From: CBDDBX01 sp965225955
GTDB lineage: Bacteria > Acidobacteriota > Aminicenantia > UBA2199
Length of the DNA stretch: 64,000 nucleotides
Direction of reading: 5' to 3'
NCBI GenBank assembly: GCA_965225955.1
Contig: CBDDBX010000029.1
Span: 1-64,000 of the forward strand
Part shown: positions 62,433-64,000 of the stretch, piece by piece
Layout of the letters: each line of letters opens with the position of its first letter
How positions within the stretch are numbered: position 1 is the stretch's first letter
Program-made: the position numbers and the translations under genes
Notes under the pieces: model-generated
What the model was told of the DNA's origin: nothing
Seen by the model: only the letters and a program-made list of their open reading frames with translations
Databases searched by the model: none

Positions 62433-62819
62433 AACTCCCCTCCCATATTAATCTCATTAACCAATACCATCATAACCCACTTATAATCTACATTTCAAGA
62501 GAATAATTTAATCTTAACACAAAATTTTCTTCATATAGATTACTATTTTCACATATTCTGAAAGTGCTTCAGATTCTGTAAGACTTTTTTATGATAAATT
62601 CGAATACCCTCTGGGGAAGAAGCAGGAAAAGTGACAGCTACGCTGTACCCATCTCTGCTATTAATCGCTGTTCGCAAGCTCACTGCTCATACAGAGACCT
62701 TCAGTAGTGAGAGGTACTCCAGGCGAGGCCTGCCTTGGGGAAGTTTGAAGAATGAAAACGAAGGCAGGTGATCTTAGAAAGTCCAGCAAGCCTTAAATTA
62801 ATGCCAGTCAGTGCTGGCT
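62433..62819. other. Non-coding stretch with hairpins and a repeat-like block
   Basis: No open reading frame is supported. It is AT-rich up to about 62625, then a GC-richer block contains GTACTCCAGGCG (also at 1294-1305 in the left-edge repeat) and inverted CCTGCCTT/AAGGCAGG arms. GCCAG-TCAGTG-CTGGC (62803-62818) next to the stop of the MauE-like gene may act as a terminator for that minus-strand gene. Confidence 0.5.
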
Positions 62820-63269
62820 TCAGTCAGTGATTTTCTTCTTCTGAAAAAAGACTATAACACAGGGAATCAATAGCAGAATATCTCTGAAAATAACCTGAAG
62901 GGCGCCACCACCTTCGCCACCACCAGAGTCAAAGCAGCCACAATCCACATCAAGTCCTCTTGCCAGATTAAAGGTAAGTACCACAATAAACAGTAGCAAC
63001 AGCCCACCTATTATCATGGCAGAGCCTTTGGCAAATCTGCAGGAAACAATAATCCCTATACCGGCAATCATCTCAACCCAGGGTAAAAACAGAGCGATTG
63101 CATTAATAGACCATGCAGGCATTATCTGATAGTTATGAATTACCTGGGCAAAAGCTTCGGGTTCTGCAATTTTATGAATACTGGCATAAATGAATACCAG
63201 CCCCGGAATTAATCTGGCGATGAACTGAACTACAGGGTGAGAAAAGATCTCTCTAATTTTCCGGTTCAT
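62820..63269 (-). CDS. MauE/DoxX-like membrane protein
   Basis: 149 residues and four helices (VQFIARLIPGLVFIYASIHKI, ALFLPWVEMIAGIGIIV, AMIIGGLLLLFIVVLTFNLAR and DILLLIPCVIVFF). The conserved VDCGCF cysteine motif follows the third helix. MauE/DoxX-type proteins of this kind take part in thiol-disulfide chemistry of exported proteins. I use the ATG at 63269, six bases after GGGGAGG, although an in-frame ATG exists at 63287. It overlaps the rhodanese gene end, so the two are coupled. Confidence 0.85.
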   Translation of the reverse strand: MNRKIREIFSHPVVQFIARLIPGLVFIYASIHKIAEPEAFAQVIHNYQIMPAWSINAIALFLPWVEMIAGIGIIVSCRFAKGSAMIIGGLLLLFIVVLTFNLARGLDVDCGCFDSGGGEGGGALQVIFRDILLLIPCVIVFFQKKKITD

Positions 63270-63759
63270 AAACATCCTCCCCGCCACTCATAGCCTGATG
63301 CTCCTGCCATTCAGCATATCCACCTTTATAAACCATGATATCAGTATGTTTTTTCTGCTTTAGAAACTCTGCAAGTTTTTCTGAATCAGTACAGGTTTCG
63401 GAAGAACAGTAAACTACTATGGTTTTACCTTCAGGCAAAGATGCTACAATACTCTCATAAAGTTCAGAAAACTCTTTAATCGGAAGGTTCAGAGCGCCTT
63501 TGATATGCCCCATCTGAAAATCATCTCTCTCCCTTGCATCCACAATAACTGCCATATCCTGATCAATCAGAACTTTAAGAGTTTCAATATCAATTGATTC
63601 AAATTGTGAAGGAGGAGGAGTGTAAGCAGTGAACATTAGTGAGATTCTGCCTTTATATACGTTGAAGCAGAGTCCCGCAATAATTGAAATAACAAGAACA
63701 ACAGAAACCTGGAAGAGGATTCCTCCTCTTCCGTCATAATGTTTTCTATTTTTTACCAT
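63253..63759 (-). CDS. Membrane-anchored rhodanese-like protein
   Basis: 168 residues. One N-terminal helix (ILFQVSVVLVISIIAGLCF) places a rhodanese domain in the periplasm: AVIVDARERDDFQMGHIKGALNLP, active loop YCSSETCTDS and MVYKGGYAEWQ. The first Cys of CSSETC is the catalytic position, and the second Cys in the loop is less usual. Coupled to the MauE-like gene, which supports a joint role in sulfur transfer or disulfide balance. Confidence 0.9.
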   Translation of the reverse strand: MVKNRKHYDGRGGILFQVSVVLVISIIAGLCFNVYKGRISLMFTAYTPPPSQFESIDIETLKVLIDQDMAVIVDARERDDFQMGHIKGALNLPIKEFSELYESIVASLPEGKTIVVYCSSETCTDSEKLAEFLKQKKHTDIMVYKGGYAEWQEHQAMSGGEDVYEPEN

Positions 63760-64000
63760 TTATGTTTTCAAATACCTCAATAAGGTTAATTGTATCATTT
63801 ATAATAGATGTATACGATCTTATTGTAGCATAAAACATAATACTAAGTCTTGTTTTTGATGATTCGTCCTGAATACGTGAAACCTGATTCTCATCGTAGT
63901 TTTTGCACAGTTCAAGAAGTTCCTTTCTCTCCTCAATTAATCTGTCCATTACATTGAGATCCCTGCTCCTGAAAGAGTCAGCTGTATTATTCAGAAGATC
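63746..64000 (-). CDS. C-terminal part of a helical protein, possibly PhoU-like domain of a phosphate transporter (cut by window edge)
   Basis: The reading frame is open through the right edge of the window, so the ATG at 63949 is probably internal. The visible about 84 residues are helical (LIEERKELLELCKNYDENQV, IRSYTSIINDTINLIEVFEN). The pattern E-R-x-x-L...H/N-x-x-R-I...Y-x-S-I-I-N-D fits the C-terminal PhoU-like repeats of Na/Pi cotransporters, but the match is weak without the rest. It overlaps the rhodanese start by 14 bases. Confidence 0.5.
   Translation of the reverse strand, partial: DLLNNTADSFRSRDLNVMDRLIEERKELLELCKNYDENQVSRIQDESSKTRLSIMFYATIRSYTSIINDTINLIEVFENINGKK

Overview
The window reads as a piece of the chromosome of a moderately low-GC Gram-negative bacterium. 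It has a TonB-dependent receptor, an outer-membrane barrel with a C-terminal aromatic residue, and LolA/FtsX envelope machinery. The style fits a free-living spirochaete or a similar lineage, but no gene here fixes the taxonomy, so that is a guess.

Left edge (1-1416): the 3' end of a frame-broken hexapeptide-repeat gene, a tRNA-Leu(UAG) with its own promoter, then about 900 bases of non-coding REP-like repeats.

Main region (1417-50800, all minus strand, so read from high to low coordinates): one nearly gapless run of 26 genes, most gaps under 40 bases and many start/stop overlaps. It starts with a TonB receptor behind three promoter/operator units, followed by a strong terminator. Then come an ABC-2 exporter (ATPase and two permeases) and a large hybrid NRPS-PKS assembly line. 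The line has pyochelin/yersiniabactin-type parts: three cysteine-like adenylation domains, three heterocyclization domains, an epimerase-like embedded methyltransferase domain and a stand-alone NAD(P)-dependent reductase. It also has a fatty-acyl-AMP ligase-ACP, three type II thioesterases (one with Cys as nucleophile), two ketosynthase modules without a working acyltransferase, a C-methyltransferase, an adenylation domain interrupted by a methyltransferase between motifs A2 and A3, and a terminal thioester reductase. A Sfp-type phosphopantetheinyl transferase, an AdmH-like aminomutase/ammonia-lyase (likely source of a beta-aromatic amino acid or a cinnamate) and a LolA-like/FtsX/FtsX/ATPase/outer-membrane-protein export set complete the run. 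I infer a thiazoline-containing lipopeptide-polyketide, perhaps a metallophore. The DtxR-like operator boxes in front of the TonB receptor support metal control. I do not recognise the cluster as any described pathway.

Accessory region (50.9-57 kb): repeats like those at the left edge (206 bp at about 97% identity on both sides of the cluster), an AT-rich stretch with a two-helix membrane protein, a pentapeptide-repeat membrane protein, and a DUF5131 (three-Cys-motif) plus TcmP pair. The pair is bracketed by two 159-bp direct repeats that each encode the same 36-residue hydrophobic peptide.

Right region (57-64 kb): ordinary small genes, namely a winged-helix-like protein, a Cys/His-rich exported protein, an endonuclease/exonuclease/phosphatase-fold protein, a DUF6265-like protein, a GNAT acetyltransferase, a CRP/FNR-family regulator next to a perfect CRP-type site, a zinc ribbon, a rhodanese and MauE/DoxX-like pair, and a gene cut by the window edge.
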